From Elusimicrobiaceae bacterium (GTDB lineage: Bacteria; Elusimicrobiota; Elusimicrobia; Elusimicrobiales; Elusimicrobiaceae), in contig JAFYXM010000005.1 in assembly GCA_017546175.1 (NCBI GenBank), forward strand, positions 1 through 40,903: 40,903 nucleotides of DNA, written 5' to 3'. Position 1 is the stretch's first letter. Each line of letters begins with the position of its first letter. Position numbers and translations under genes: made by a program. The notes under the pieces are model-generated. The model did not search any database. It was given only the letters and a program-made list of their open reading frames with translations, and was not told the DNA's origin. This document shows positions 1 through 7,039 of this stretch, one piece after another.

Positions 1-180
1 GGCCCCTGCCTTCGTGCGATGCGCACGCGCAGCTTCACTCACCGCCCGATCAAAACTCGCTTCAAAACTCTCCACCGCTTCCCGCTCGGCACGCACGGCA
101 TCGGCCCCTTGTGCATACAAGGGGGCTACAGACGTGAAAATTAAAGAAAAACTAAGGACTAGGGATATAATTTTTATCAT
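1..180 (-). CDS. Secreted protein, N-terminal fragment cut by window edge
   Basis: The reverse strand reads an open frame of 60 codons from ATG at 180 to the window edge without a stop. It begins MIKIISLVLSFSLIFTSVAP and continues with LYAQGADAV, a Sec signal peptide with a likely cleavage after LYA (about residue 23). The mature part is charged and helical (AERE, ESFEASFDRAVSEAARAH), suggesting a coiled-coil or helical periplasmic protein. A GAGGA ribosome binding site lies about 8 nt upstream. The rest of the gene lies outside the window, so no family is assigned. Confidence 0.7.
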   Translation of the reverse strand, partial: MIKIISLVLSFSLIFTSVAPLYAQGADAVRAEREAVESFEASFDRAVSEAARAHRTKAGA

Positions 181-265
181 AAATTTCCTCTATGAAAAGT
201 GTTATAAAAAACAAAATTTGACAGCTTTACTCCTACAGTATAACATCAGAACTCCCTTTTGGTCA

Positions 266-282
266 TGGGTCCAATGGACCCA
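266..282. other. Perfect 17-nt palindrome, possible operator
   Basis: TGGGTCCAATGGACCCA is a perfect inverted repeat with 8-nt arms and a single central base. It lies between the divergent starts of the secreted-protein fragment (180, minus) and the MFS exporter (484, plus). About 20 nt downstream a second inverted repeat, CCTATA-N5-TATAGG, occupies 301-317. A weak -35/-10 pair (TTGACA 218-223, TATAAC 239-244, spacer 15) precedes it. Such a site would suit a dimeric repressor of an efflux gene, but no regulator gene is visible nearby. Confidence 0.4.
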
Positions 283-345
283 CACCAACGGAAATTTGGA
301 CCTATATTATTTATAGGCCCTATCCTTTTATACCGAGAGAAAAAA

Positions 346-388
346 AGACTCTGCAAGCAAACGAATATGCGTTTTCTTCCAAGAGTCT
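346..388. other. Nested inverted repeat in the 5' region of the MFS gene
   Basis: AGACTCT (346-352) pairs with AGAGTCT (382-388), and inside it AAACG (359-363) pairs with CGTTT (370-374), giving a two-part hairpin with an internal loop. No U-tract follows, so it is not a normal intrinsic terminator. The surrounding 181-483 stretch holds no convincing gene on either strand; these repeats and the promoter-like boxes are all I see in it. Confidence 0.35.
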
Positions 389-470
389 TATATTGATTCC
401 AATGTACTGATACATACAGTATAGCCCAAAAAAACAATTTTGTAAAGAAGATTTAAGAAATTTAAAGAAG

Positions 471-476
471 TATAAT
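471..476 (+). promoter_or_regulatory. -10 box for a probably leaderless MFS mRNA
   Basis: TATAAT ends 7 nt before the ATG at 484, so transcription would begin at or within 2 nt of the start codon. There is no Shine-Dalgarno motif in that gap. No good -35 is seen. The same arrangement occurs at four other genes in the window. Confidence 0.45.
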
Positions 477-483
477 ATAAGAT

Positions 484-1869
484 ATGAGCATCAAAAAGTT
501 TAAACTTTCGCGCAAGTGGACTATTTTTTCGGTAACGGCCAACGGTACGTTTATGGCTACGTTGTCTGCCGGTATCGTTAATATTGCCCTGCCCACCATG
601 GCGCAAGAGTTTAACGTAGCATTGGAAGATATACAACTGGTAGTCAGCATGTATTTGCTGGTGTTGACGTGCTTATTGCCCGTTTTTGGCAAACTCTCCG
701 ACATTTACAGCCGTAAATGGATGTATTTGGGGGGCTTTATCACGTTTGGAGTGGGGGCCTTGTTGGGGGCGGTGGCATGGTCTTTGCCGAGTATGCTTTT
801 CGCCCGTGCCATACAGGGGGTGGGGTCTTCGGCCATGATGGCCACTTCTCAGGCACTCATCGCTCAAGTATTTCACGGCAAATCACGCGGTAAAGCTTTT
901 GGCGCCATTGGCGCGGTGGTGGCCTGCGGAGGGTTGGCAGGGCCTGCTATCGGCGGAGCATTGATTCAATCTTGGGGTTGGCAGTCGGTATTTTGGATTT
1001 CCATTCCTGTTTGTATTATCGGTGTATGGAGGGGAATTTATTTGATTCCGCGTTTTCACCCTTTAAAACACGTCAAAATGGACTACTTGGGAGCTACTTT
1101 ATATGTAGTGATGAGTTTTTGTTTCTTATACGCTATGAATAATGGAGCAGCAAAGGGTTGGAATTCTGCCACCATTTTAAGTTCGTTTGTATTATCCTTT
1201 CTATTTTTTATCTTTTTTCTCAGGCGGGAAAAAGCCAGCTCCCACCCGTTTATGGGATTGAGTATTTTCCGCATTCAAGCCATTTCATACGGTTGCGCGG
1301 TGGCAGTGCTGGGATATACCTCTTTATTTACCAACTCCGTTTTACTTCCTTTTTATTTGACTGATATCATGCACCTTGACCCCGTGAAAATAGGGCTTCT
1401 GATGCTCCCGTTCCCTGTCACTTTGGCTATTACGTCTTCGGTAGCGGGGGCTTTGTGCAGTCGTTGGCCGGCACGCATTATCACAACGGCAGGATTTGTT
1501 TTACTGATTGTTTCTACTTTAATGTTTGCATTTATCGGCCAAACCCCTACTATCTTATATATAGTGCTTGCCCAATTGATTATGGGCGCGGGGTCAGGTA
1601 CGTTTCAGGTGCCGAACAACAACACCGTGGTTAGTGCTGCCCCAAAAGAAAAATTGGGAGTGGTGGCCAGCGTGAATGCACTTTCGCGCAATGTGGGTAT
1701 GATTAGCGGGATAGCCTTGTCTGTGGCTATATTTACCGCGGTGCAAAACTTAGCTCTTGGACGGGGCTTGGAAACGACAGAGGCTTTTATCCGTGCTTAT
1801 ATGGCGGCTATGATCTTTGGCACCTTGTGCGCGACGGTGGGGGGGATACTTTCTGCCAAAAGAGAGTAA
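484..1869 (+). CDS. MFS transporter, EmrB/QacA (DHA2) drug-exporter type
   Basis: 461-residue polytopic inner-membrane protein of the major facilitator superfamily. The motif-A-like loop GKLSDIYSRKWMYLGG follows TM2 at about residues 75-90. The antiporter motif C region (GGLAGPAIGGALIQSWGW) lies near residues 155-175, and the segments that follow fit 12-14 helices. These features match proton-driven multidrug exporters of the DHA2 group; the substrate cannot be told from sequence. The start at 484 gives the conserved short N-terminus and directly follows a -10 box, with no ribosome binding site. It stands alone, closed by a hairpin at 1879 shared with the convergent pilin gene. Confidence 0.85.
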   Translation: MSIKKFKLSRKWTIFSVTANGTFMATLSAGIVNIALPTMAQEFNVALEDIQLVVSMYLLVLTCLLPVFGKLSDIYSRKWMYLGGFITFGVGALLGAVAWSLPSMLFARAIQGVGSSAMMATSQALIAQVFHGKSRGKAFGAIGAVVACGGLAGPAIGGALIQSWGWQSVFWISIPVCIIGVWRGIYLIPRFHPLKHVKMDYLGATLYVVMSFCFLYAMNNGAAKGWNSATILSSFVLSFLFFIFFLRREKASSHPFMGLSIFRIQAISYGCAVAVLGYTSLFTNSVLLPFYLTDIMHLDPVKIGLLMLPFPVTLAITSSVAGALCSRWPARIITTAGFVLLIVSTLMFAFIGQTPTILYIVLAQLIMGAGSGTFQVPNNNTVVSAAPKEKLGVVASVNALSRNVGMISGIALSVAIFTAVQNLALGRGLETTEAFIRAYMAAMIFGTLCATVGGILSAKRE

Positions 1870-1878
1870 AATTTCAGA

Positions 1879-1916
1879 ATAACCCCCTCGCTAAAAAGCG
1901 GGAGGGTTATAAAAAA
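1879..1916. terminator. Bidirectional terminator between MFS gene and pilin 1
   Basis: An imperfect inverted repeat (ATAACCC...GGGTTAT outer arms, CGC/GCG inner pair, loop TAAAAA) sits between two convergent genes, with A- and T-rich flanks on both sides. Confidence 0.65.
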
Positions 1917-2393
1917 TTATAACGGGTTATCGCTATATTCCCAACCTTGAGATTCTAAACTCTTACAGATAAAACGCCCCATTTCTGTCATTTCGGTATA
2001 ACAAGTTTTTGTCCAACCGTTCCTGTGGAAAGGAGCTAATGTATAGTCTCCATTCTGTCGGCGTATCTCCGGACCACAATCTCCTCCAGCACAATAAAGA
2101 GAACCGTATATGAAATTTTTTGTTTCATACTCACAATCGGCATCTGCATTCCATTCTCCACCGGATAAATCTACCGCTGAAAAATCTTTAAAACACCCAT
2201 ATGGAGCTGATGTTCCGCCGTTTTCCATTAAATATAAATTCGCCGCATCCATAAACACTTTAATATTTTGTAATGCTTCGGACAAACGTGCTTTTTCCAC
2301 GGATCTGGTATATTGCGGCAAGGCCACCGCTGACAAAATACCGATAATTAAAACAACTACTAAGAGTTCAATCAAGGTAAAACCTCTTTTCAT
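1917..2393 (-). CDS. Type IV pilin-like protein (pilin 1)
   Basis: 158-residue class III-signal protein: the leader MKRG is followed by FTLIELLVVVLIIGILSAVA, with Glu at mature position 5. It would be processed by prepilin peptidase, N-methylated at Phe and assembled into type IV pili or a pseudopilus. The C-terminal globular part has six to eight cysteines, including YGCF, DCEYE, YCAGGDC and ICKSLESQGW, suggesting disulphide loops. The start at 2393 is chosen because AAGGAG lies 7 nt upstream and the leader fits. It is monocistronic with its own poly-T-spacer promoter. Two further pilins (27098, 37376) share the N-terminus; no assembly genes are near. Adhesion, motility or DNA uptake roles are all possible. 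Confidence 0.88.
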   Translation of the reverse strand: MKRGFTLIELLVVVLIIGILSAVALPQYTRSVEKARLSEALQNIKVFMDAANLYLMENGGTSAPYGCFKDFSAVDLSGGEWNADADCEYETKNFIYGSLYCAGGDCGPEIRRQNGDYTLAPFHRNGWTKTCYTEMTEMGRFICKSLESQGWEYSDNPL

Positions 2394-2430
2394 ATAAATC
2401 TCCTTTTGCTTCAATTTTTCCGTCCGAAAA

Positions 2431-2459
2431 ATTGTAGCAAAAAAAAAAAAACCAGTCAA
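2431..2459 (-). promoter_or_regulatory. Pilin 1 promoter with T13 tract filling the spacer
   Basis: On the minus strand TTGACT (complement of 2454-2459) and TACAAT (complement of 2431-2436) are separated by exactly 17 nt: GG, thirteen T, GC. The predicted start near 2424 leaves about 30 nt of leader before the ATG at 2393. A homopolymer of this length can slip at replication, changing the spacer length and promoter strength. The promoter of pilin 2 (27652-27679) has the same plan with T12. Confidence 0.75.
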
Positions 2460-2547
2460 GCTTTTTCTTTTTTCCGACGGAAAACAACAAATGAAAAATC
2501 TGTTCAAAATAAACTAAATTTGCAAAATGCTTGAGCATAAAAACAAT

Positions 2548-2575
2548 GAAACCCGATACTTTGCGTATCGGGTTT
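2548..2575 (-). terminator. Intrinsic terminator of the perR-rbr operon
   Basis: ACCCGATAC (2551-2559) pairs with GTATCGGGT (2565-2573) across a 5-nt loop. On the minus strand the stem is flanked by A and T runs, 46 nt past the rubrerythrin stop codon. Confidence 0.7.
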
Positions 2576-2618
2576 CGTGCGTCAATCGCTTCAACTGTAA
2601 AAGTCGTTAAAACTTATA

Positions 2619-3158
2619 CTAGAAGTTTTCCGGATGGATCATAAAGTAAGCCTGAGCATGAGCGCAAACGGGGCATACTTCGGGGGCAGCTTCGCCTACG
2701 TGTACGTGACCGCAGTTGGAGCATTCCCACATGACGATACCGGCTTTTTTGAATACTTCTTTGGCTTCTACATTGTGTAAAAGTTTGCGATAGCGTTCTT
2801 CGTGCATTTTTTCAATTTTGGCTACCAATTCAAACAAGCAAGCCAAGCGGGTGAAACCTTCTTCTCTGGCGGTTTTGGCAAAACCGGCATACATGTCGGT
2901 CCATTCATAGTTTTCGCCTTGGGCGGCATCTAACAAGTTGGCAGCCGTTTCAGGAATTTTACCGTCATGCAATTCTTTAAACCAAATTTTGGCGTGTTCT
3001 TTTTCGTTATTGGCGGTTTCTTCAAAGATTTTGGCAATTTGCACATAACCTTCTTTTTTAGCTTTAGAAGCATAGTAGGTATATTTGTTGCGAGCTTGAG
3101 ATTCTCCGGCAAAAGCGGCCCAGAGATTTTTTTCGGTTTGGGATCCTTTCAGTTCCAT
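2619..3158 (-). CDS. rbr: Rubrerythrin
   Basis: 179-residue cytoplasmic non-haem iron peroxidase that reduces hydrogen peroxide in anaerobes. The N-terminal ferritin-like four-helix domain carries the diiron ligands (for example [26 protein letters not shown] and later [12 protein letters not shown]). The C-terminal rubredoxin-like domain has two CxxC knuckles (WECSNCG and [12 protein letters not shown]), close to the usual family length and order. The start at 3158 ([11 protein letters not shown]) is favoured by AGGAG about 6 nt upstream; a further-upstream ATG gives a non-family extension. It lies 28 nt after the PerR-like gene, so the two form a peroxide-defence operon, probably induced when PerR is oxidised. 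Confidence 0.95.
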   Translation of the reverse strand: MELKGSQTEKNLWAAFAGESQARNKYTYYASKAKKEGYVQIAKIFEETANNEKEHAKIWFKELHDGKIPETAANLLDAAQGENYEWTDMYAGFAKTAREEGFTRLACLFELVAKIEKMHEERYRKLLHNVEAKEVFKKAGIVMWECSNCGHVHVGEAAPEVCPVCAHAQAYFMIHPENF

Positions 3159-3186
3159 AATTTCTCCTATATTAATGTACAACAAT

Positions 3187-3654
3187 TTAATTTTTCACAT
3201 CGTTTGCTGCCTTAGAGCAGCGGTTGCAAATCCCATGAAACTGCAGATTTACATTTTTTACTTCTCCAAATTCTTTTACCTGTTCGGCCGTCCAAAAAGG
3301 CTCTTTTCCAAAAGCAGGAAAAATATCATACACTTCTCCGCATTCCATACAAACAAAATGATAGTGGGGAGTCAAATCTGCATCAAAGCGAGCTCTATTA
3401 GAAAGCCCTACTCTAAACACAACTCCCGCTTCTTCCATGGAAGATAGCGTGCGATACACCGTATCTAAAGAAATATTAGGCATCTTTTGGCGTACACACT
3501 GAAATACTTTCTCCACGCTGGGGTGCTCTTTGGACTGGGCTAACGCGCGGAAAATTTCCACCCGTTGGTTGGTTACACGCAAAGCACACTTGCGGCAAAG
3601 TTTTTTAAAACTATCTACTCTTTCATTCATATCATTTTGCGAATGTGTTTGCAT
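3187..3654 (-). CDS. perR: Fur-family regulator, PerR type
   Basis: 155-residue metal-dependent repressor. The winged-helix DNA-binding part includes [20 protein letters not shown], and [18 protein letters not shown] marks the recognition helix. The dimerisation part has the metal-binding HYHFVC segment and two CxxC pairs (CMECG, CNRC) for structural zinc. Pairing with rubrerythrin argues for PerR rather than Fur, but the sensing ligands were not aligned, so Fur is not excluded. The start at 3654 uses AAAGGA 8 nt upstream. Upstream AT-rich DNA (about 3685-3705) includes TTATAAATGATATAC, only a partial match to a Per box (10 of 14 positions), so autoregulation is a suggestion. Confidence 0.88.
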   Translation of the reverse strand: MQTHSQNDMNERVDSFKKLCRKCALRVTNQRVEIFRALAQSKEHPSVEKVFQCVRQKMPNISLDTVYRTLSSMEEAGVVFRVGLSNRARFDADLTPHYHFVCMECGEVYDIFPAFGKEPFWTAEQVKEFGEVKNVNLQFHGICNRCSKAANDVKN

Positions 3655-3811
3655 AGTATTTTCCTTTTTAAGAATTTTTCTTATATTGAGTATATCATTT
3701 ATAATCATTTTTTACAAGCAAAAAATTTTGCCTATTTTTTACCTTTTTATGTTAAAATCTAAATGAGTAATTACGATTATATGTTAATAAAGGTGAGGAA
3801 ACAATACTCAT

Positions 3812-4396
3812 ATGCAACCGAAAGTAGCTTATAACAAAGCCTTAAAATTGATTCAAAGAACCACTTGGGTTCTGTGCACGGTAGTATCTTCTTCTGACGG
3901 GTTTCCCGATCATTCCTATAGAACAAATTTCGCCAATGTTTACAGATATCCGTCTTTGGCTAAAAAAATTGATTATAAAAAACTGGAGAGCTATTTCCCG
4001 ATCAATAAATATTCTACTCGTCTGACCAGCATTTTAAACTCTCCCAAAACTACGCTCTACTTTTACGACATTACCACCGGAGAAATCTGCCAGTTAAAGG
4101 GAAAAACGGGCATTGTGGAAAGTGCCAAAAAACGTGCCGAACTTTGGCAAGACGAATGGGTAAAACAATTCCCTGACGGTCCTACTGATGAAGATTATAT
4201 GTTAGTTCATTTCCAAGCAGAATGGTTGCAGTATTATGACGGATTTTCTGATTCTTATTGGGGTCTTTTAAAAGATGCTTTGGCTGATAAAACAACGAAT
4301 CTTCCTTTACTGCCTTCTAAGAAAAATGTTTGGCCCGCCCGAAACATTAACTTAAGGCTCGATGCAAAAAAGAAAACAAAAAACAAGAAAAAATAA
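3812..4396 (+). CDS. Pyridoxamine 5'-phosphate oxidase-like (split-barrel) protein
   Basis: 194 residues with the order typical of stress-protein-26-like PNPOx relatives. A strand near residues 18-30 (TTWVLCTVVSSSDGFP) and an RTNFANVY loop are followed by SPKTTLYFYDITTGE, a KGKTGIVESAKKRAELW segment and WLQYYDGF. Members bind FMN, F420 or haem, or have lost their cofactor, and the exact reaction here is unknown. The C-terminus is a lysine-rich tail (KKKTKNKKK). A GGTGAGG-like ribosome binding site lies about 15 nt upstream of the ATG. It is monocistronic, ended by the hairpin at 4407. Confidence 0.7.
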   Translation: MQPKVAYNKALKLIQRTTWVLCTVVSSSDGFPDHSYRTNFANVYRYPSLAKKIDYKKLESYFPINKYSTRLTSILNSPKTTLYFYDITTGEICQLKGKTGIVESAKKRAELWQDEWVKQFPDGPTDEDYMLVHFQAEWLQYYDGFSDSYWGLLKDALADKTTNLPLLPSKKNVWPARNINLRLDAKKKTKNKKK

Positions 4397-4406
4397 TTTT
4401 CTTTAG

Positions 4407-4437
4407 CGGCGGCCATTTTATAAAGGCCGCCGTTTTT
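4407..4437 (+). terminator. Intrinsic terminator
   Basis: CGGCGGCC (4407-4414) pairs with GGCCGCCG (4425-4432) over a 10-nt loop, followed by TTTTT. The T-run runs straight into the extended -10 of the next gene. Confidence 0.85.
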
Positions 4438-4445
4438 GTTATACT
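4436..4445 (+). promoter_or_regulatory. Extended -10 for a leaderless mRNA
   Basis: TTGTTATACT is an extended -10 (TG-N-TATACT). It ends 6 nt before the ATG at 4452, so the transcript should begin at the start codon; no Shine-Dalgarno is present. Confidence 0.5.
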
Positions 4446-4451
4446 TAATGG

Positions 4452-5630
4452 ATGAATCAGAAACAGACGGAAATTTGGCATACCATCATCATAGGAGCAG
4501 GCGCATCGGGGCTGTTTTGTGCAGGTTCTTTTTCTGCGTCAAAACTAGTATTGGAACATAATGACCGCGCCGGAAAAAAGCTATCCGTTACCGGCGGCGG
4601 AAAATGCAATTTTACCAATTTATTTCTTTCCGCCACAGATTATGTTTCTTCTCAAAAGCACTTTTGTAAAAATGCATTGGCTGCCTTTAAACCCCAGCAT
4701 TTTACCGATATATTAGCACAAGAAAAAATACCTTTTTACGAAAAAGAAAAAGGACAGCTTTTTACGTATGATGCCAAAGAAGTCGTGAAGCTACTTGAAA
4801 AGCGAGCCAAAAAACAAAACTCTACATTCTCCTACAACACGCAGGTTTTATCCATTCAAAAAGAAAAAGATTTTTTCCGTGTGCAAACCTCTAAAGGAGT
4901 CTTTTACGCTTATCATGTAGTGGTGGCGGCGGGCGGGCTGTCTTATCCTGCCTTGGGGGCAAGCGGCTTTGCTTTTCAAGCGGCACAGTCTTTGGGTATA
5001 AATCTTATCCCCATTCGTCCGGCTTTGGTCGGCTTTCGTTTGCCAGAGCCTTGGAGAAATATTTGCAGATCTTTGGCAGGAAACAGCCTAAGCTGCACCG
5101 TCAAAACCCAAAACAGAGAAGAAAACGGACAATTACTTTTTACGCATGACGGCATTAGCGGACCGGTTGTGTTACAAAGCTCTTTATTCCACAAAGAGGG
5201 GGAAAAAATATTCATCAATTTCTTACCTCAAAAAGATGCTTTGGCAATTTTGAAAAATAATAAAAACAAAAAAGAAACTTTTTCCAAAATTTTATCTGCT
5301 TTTATCGCGCCTAAAATCAGCAGACTGATTTTACAAGAGTTAGACCTGCCCGCCTGTGAAGCCACCAAAGAAATCTTGCATCGTGCTGCTGAGCGTTTAA
5401 ACCGATTTGAATGCACTCCCGTAGCAACAGCCGGTTATACCAAGGCCGAAGTGACGGCGGGGGGAATTGATCCGCAAACTATAGACTCACACTGCATGCA
5501 AAGCAAAGAAATCAACGGACTATTTTTTATAGGAGAAGCGCTAGACGTTACCGGACGATTGGGCGGATTTAATTTGCATTGGGCTTGGGCCAGCGCATAC
5601 GTATGCGCGCAACACCTTAAAAAAGAATAA
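4452..5630 (+). CDS. BaiN/HI0933-type FAD-dependent flavoprotein
   Basis: 392-residue NAD(P)/FAD-dependent oxidoreductase of the HI0933/BaiN/YhiN family. The dinucleotide-binding motif IIGAGASGLFCAG lies near residues 12-25, followed by family signatures AGKKLSVTGGGKCNFTN (about 41-57), VVAAGGLSYPALGASG (about 157-173) and FIGEALDVTGRLGGFNLHWA near the C-terminus. Length and motif order fit the family. Members are thought to reduce or desaturate ring substrates, but most, including this one, have no proven substrate. The start is set by the GAGASG motif spacing and the leaderless promoter. Confidence 0.88.
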   Translation: MNQKQTEIWHTIIIGAGASGLFCAGSFSASKLVLEHNDRAGKKLSVTGGGKCNFTNLFLSATDYVSSQKHFCKNALAAFKPQHFTDILAQEKIPFYEKEKGQLFTYDAKEVVKLLEKRAKKQNSTFSYNTQVLSIQKEKDFFRVQTSKGVFYAYHVVVAAGGLSYPALGASGFAFQAAQSLGINLIPIRPALVGFRLPEPWRNICRSLAGNSLSCTVKTQNREENGQLLFTHDGISGPVVLQSSLFHKEGEKIFINFLPQKDALAILKNNKNKKETFSKILSAFIAPKISRLILQELDLPACEATKEILHRAAERLNRFECTPVATAGYTKAEVTAGGIDPQTIDSHCMQSKEINGLFFIGEALDVTGRLGGFNLHWAWASAYVCAQHLKKE

Positions 5631-5656
5631 AAATTTTATTTGCATAAAGTTAGATT

Positions 5657-5666
5657 TTGATATAAT
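5657..5666 (+). promoter_or_regulatory. Extended -10 promoter
   Basis: TTGATATAAT, an extended -10, lies 18 nt before the ATG at 5685. The predicted leader is only about 12 nt and consists mainly of an AAAAGGA ribosome binding site. Confidence 0.55.
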
Positions 5667-5684
5667 AAAGAAAAGGATAAAATC

Positions 5685-6881
5685 ATGGAACTCAAAAACG
5701 GTCTCGTTTCAGTTTTACGTCTTATCTCTATCAGCTTAAAAGCTGCGAACCAAGCTTTTGGTTCTGTTATCGCCGCTGCTATTTGGACGGCTCTGTTCTG
5801 CGGTTTATTAGTAGGAATTGTCTTCCTATCTCACTTTATAAGTCCCGTTTTACCTGTTATTTTGCAAATTCCGCTTTCTTTGGTCTTTGCTTTTATCAGT
5901 TTGCTTTTCCCGATGGCTATTATCCAAATTTTAGCCGCCAAACTGGAAAAGACGGGCATGACCGCTTCTGAGGCGCTTACCTCTTCTATCGTACCGTCTT
6001 TCTATTCCATTATCAGCTCTCTGATTTTAGCGATACCGGCCATGGTTCTTTTTGGGGCGGCCGCTTTATCTAAATCAGCATTAGCCATTGTAGCGGTGTA
6101 TCTGATCATCGCTTTTGCTTTTATTCCTTTTATGTTTTTGCAGCAGTCTTTGGTCTTACGTCAGCAAGGCCCTATTGATGCACTGAAATATTCTTGGGAA
6201 ATAGGCTCCACCTTCTATGTGCGTATTTTGCTGATGTTTGCCAGCATTTTTGCCGCTGTCGTTGTTTTTGTACTGGGCATTTTCTGTGTGGTAAAAGCCG
6301 TTAAACCGGAATGGATGGATTTCATTTATACCACCAGCCAAGTTCCTCAGCAGATGTTGCCCTTCTACTTGGCCTCTTACATCAACATGATTCCCAAACC
6401 GTTGCTGATAGCCGGAGCCATTATCGCAGTAGCGTTGTATGTGTTTATTTTCTTAACGGCAGAAGCATTTTTGACCGCGTTATTTTTAAATTTAGATTAC
6501 TGTTTGTGCGGTGGAAATAACCGCGAAGCAGACATGCCTGTTTTAACTGAGCAAACTTTCGTTGCACAGCAACCTACGCCTACACCGGTAGCGCAACCTT
6601 TGGTACACACGCACCAAGTAGCTGTAAAACAAGAGGCCATTCAGACCGAATCAGTGGACGAGAACACCACTCGCCATTTAGAGCAGGTATATAATCCGCA
6701 AGAACATTTGGACAGAGCCATAGACCAAGATGAAGACCGCATGCCCACAATTTTATTTGATGAAGACATGATGAAGCAATTGGCAGAAAATGAAAAACAA
6801 ATGCGCGAGCGTCAAGAGCGCATGCAGCAGCAAGATGATGATACGCCGGATAGTATTAAAATGTCCGACAAAACTTTATGA
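5685..6881 (+). CDS. Polytopic membrane protein with charged cytoplasmic tail, unknown function
   Basis: 398 residues. About six hydrophobic helices occupy residues 25-275, including IWTALFCGLLVGIVFLSHFI, ISSLILAIPAMVLFGAAALS and IAGAIIAVALYVFIFLTAEA. The final 110 residues are hydrophilic, rich in Gln, Glu and Asp, with a probable short coiled coil (MKQLAENEKQMRERQERMQ). Some resemblance in plan to bacterial DUF975 or glycerophosphodiesterase-type membrane domains exists, but no signature residues are seen and I do not assign a family. It has its own extended -10 and AAGGA ribosome binding site. The 158-nt gap after it holds a CTAAACC/GGTTTAG inverted repeat and the terminator at 6975. Confidence 0.75.
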   Translation: MELKNGLVSVLRLISISLKAANQAFGSVIAAAIWTALFCGLLVGIVFLSHFISPVLPVILQIPLSLVFAFISLLFPMAIIQILAAKLEKTGMTASEALTSSIVPSFYSIISSLILAIPAMVLFGAAALSKSALAIVAVYLIIAFAFIPFMFLQQSLVLRQQGPIDALKYSWEIGSTFYVRILLMFASIFAAVVVFVLGIFCVVKAVKPEWMDFIYTTSQVPQQMLPFYLASYINMIPKPLLIAGAIIAVALYVFIFLTAEAFLTALFLNLDYCLCGGNNREADMPVLTEQTFVAQQPTPTPVAQPLVHTHQVAVKQEAIQTESVDENTTRHLEQVYNPQEHLDRAIDQDEDRMPTILFDEDMMKQLAENEKQMRERQERMQQQDDDTPDSIKMSDKTL

Positions 6882-6974
6882 TAAAACCTAAACCCTGTAC
6901 CGCTACTTTGATTTCCGCTTACCATATAGCAGGTTTAGTTTTGCCGTGCAGAAATATGTATTTGATTTTTAATT

Positions 6975-7006
6975 AGGCAGAGCCCTACGGGGGCCCTGCC
7001 TTTTTT
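6975..7006 (+). terminator. Intrinsic terminator
   Basis: AGGCAG (6975-6980) pairs with CTGCCT (6996-7001), and inside it GCCC pairs with GGGC; TTTTTT follows. Confidence 0.8.
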
Positions 7007-7039
7007 ACAGATATCTAATAAAGGAAAAAAGGAGAAAAC

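Noticed and set aside
14..316. Plus-strand open frame at the left edge
   Set aside because: It is antisense to a frame with a good signal peptide and ribosome binding site; its own protein is low-complexity and unlike a real one.
3685..3711. Fur/PerR box upstream of perR
   Set aside because: Only a partial match (about 10 of 14 positions to a Per box) in very AT-rich DNA; mentioned in the gene entry but not listed as a site.
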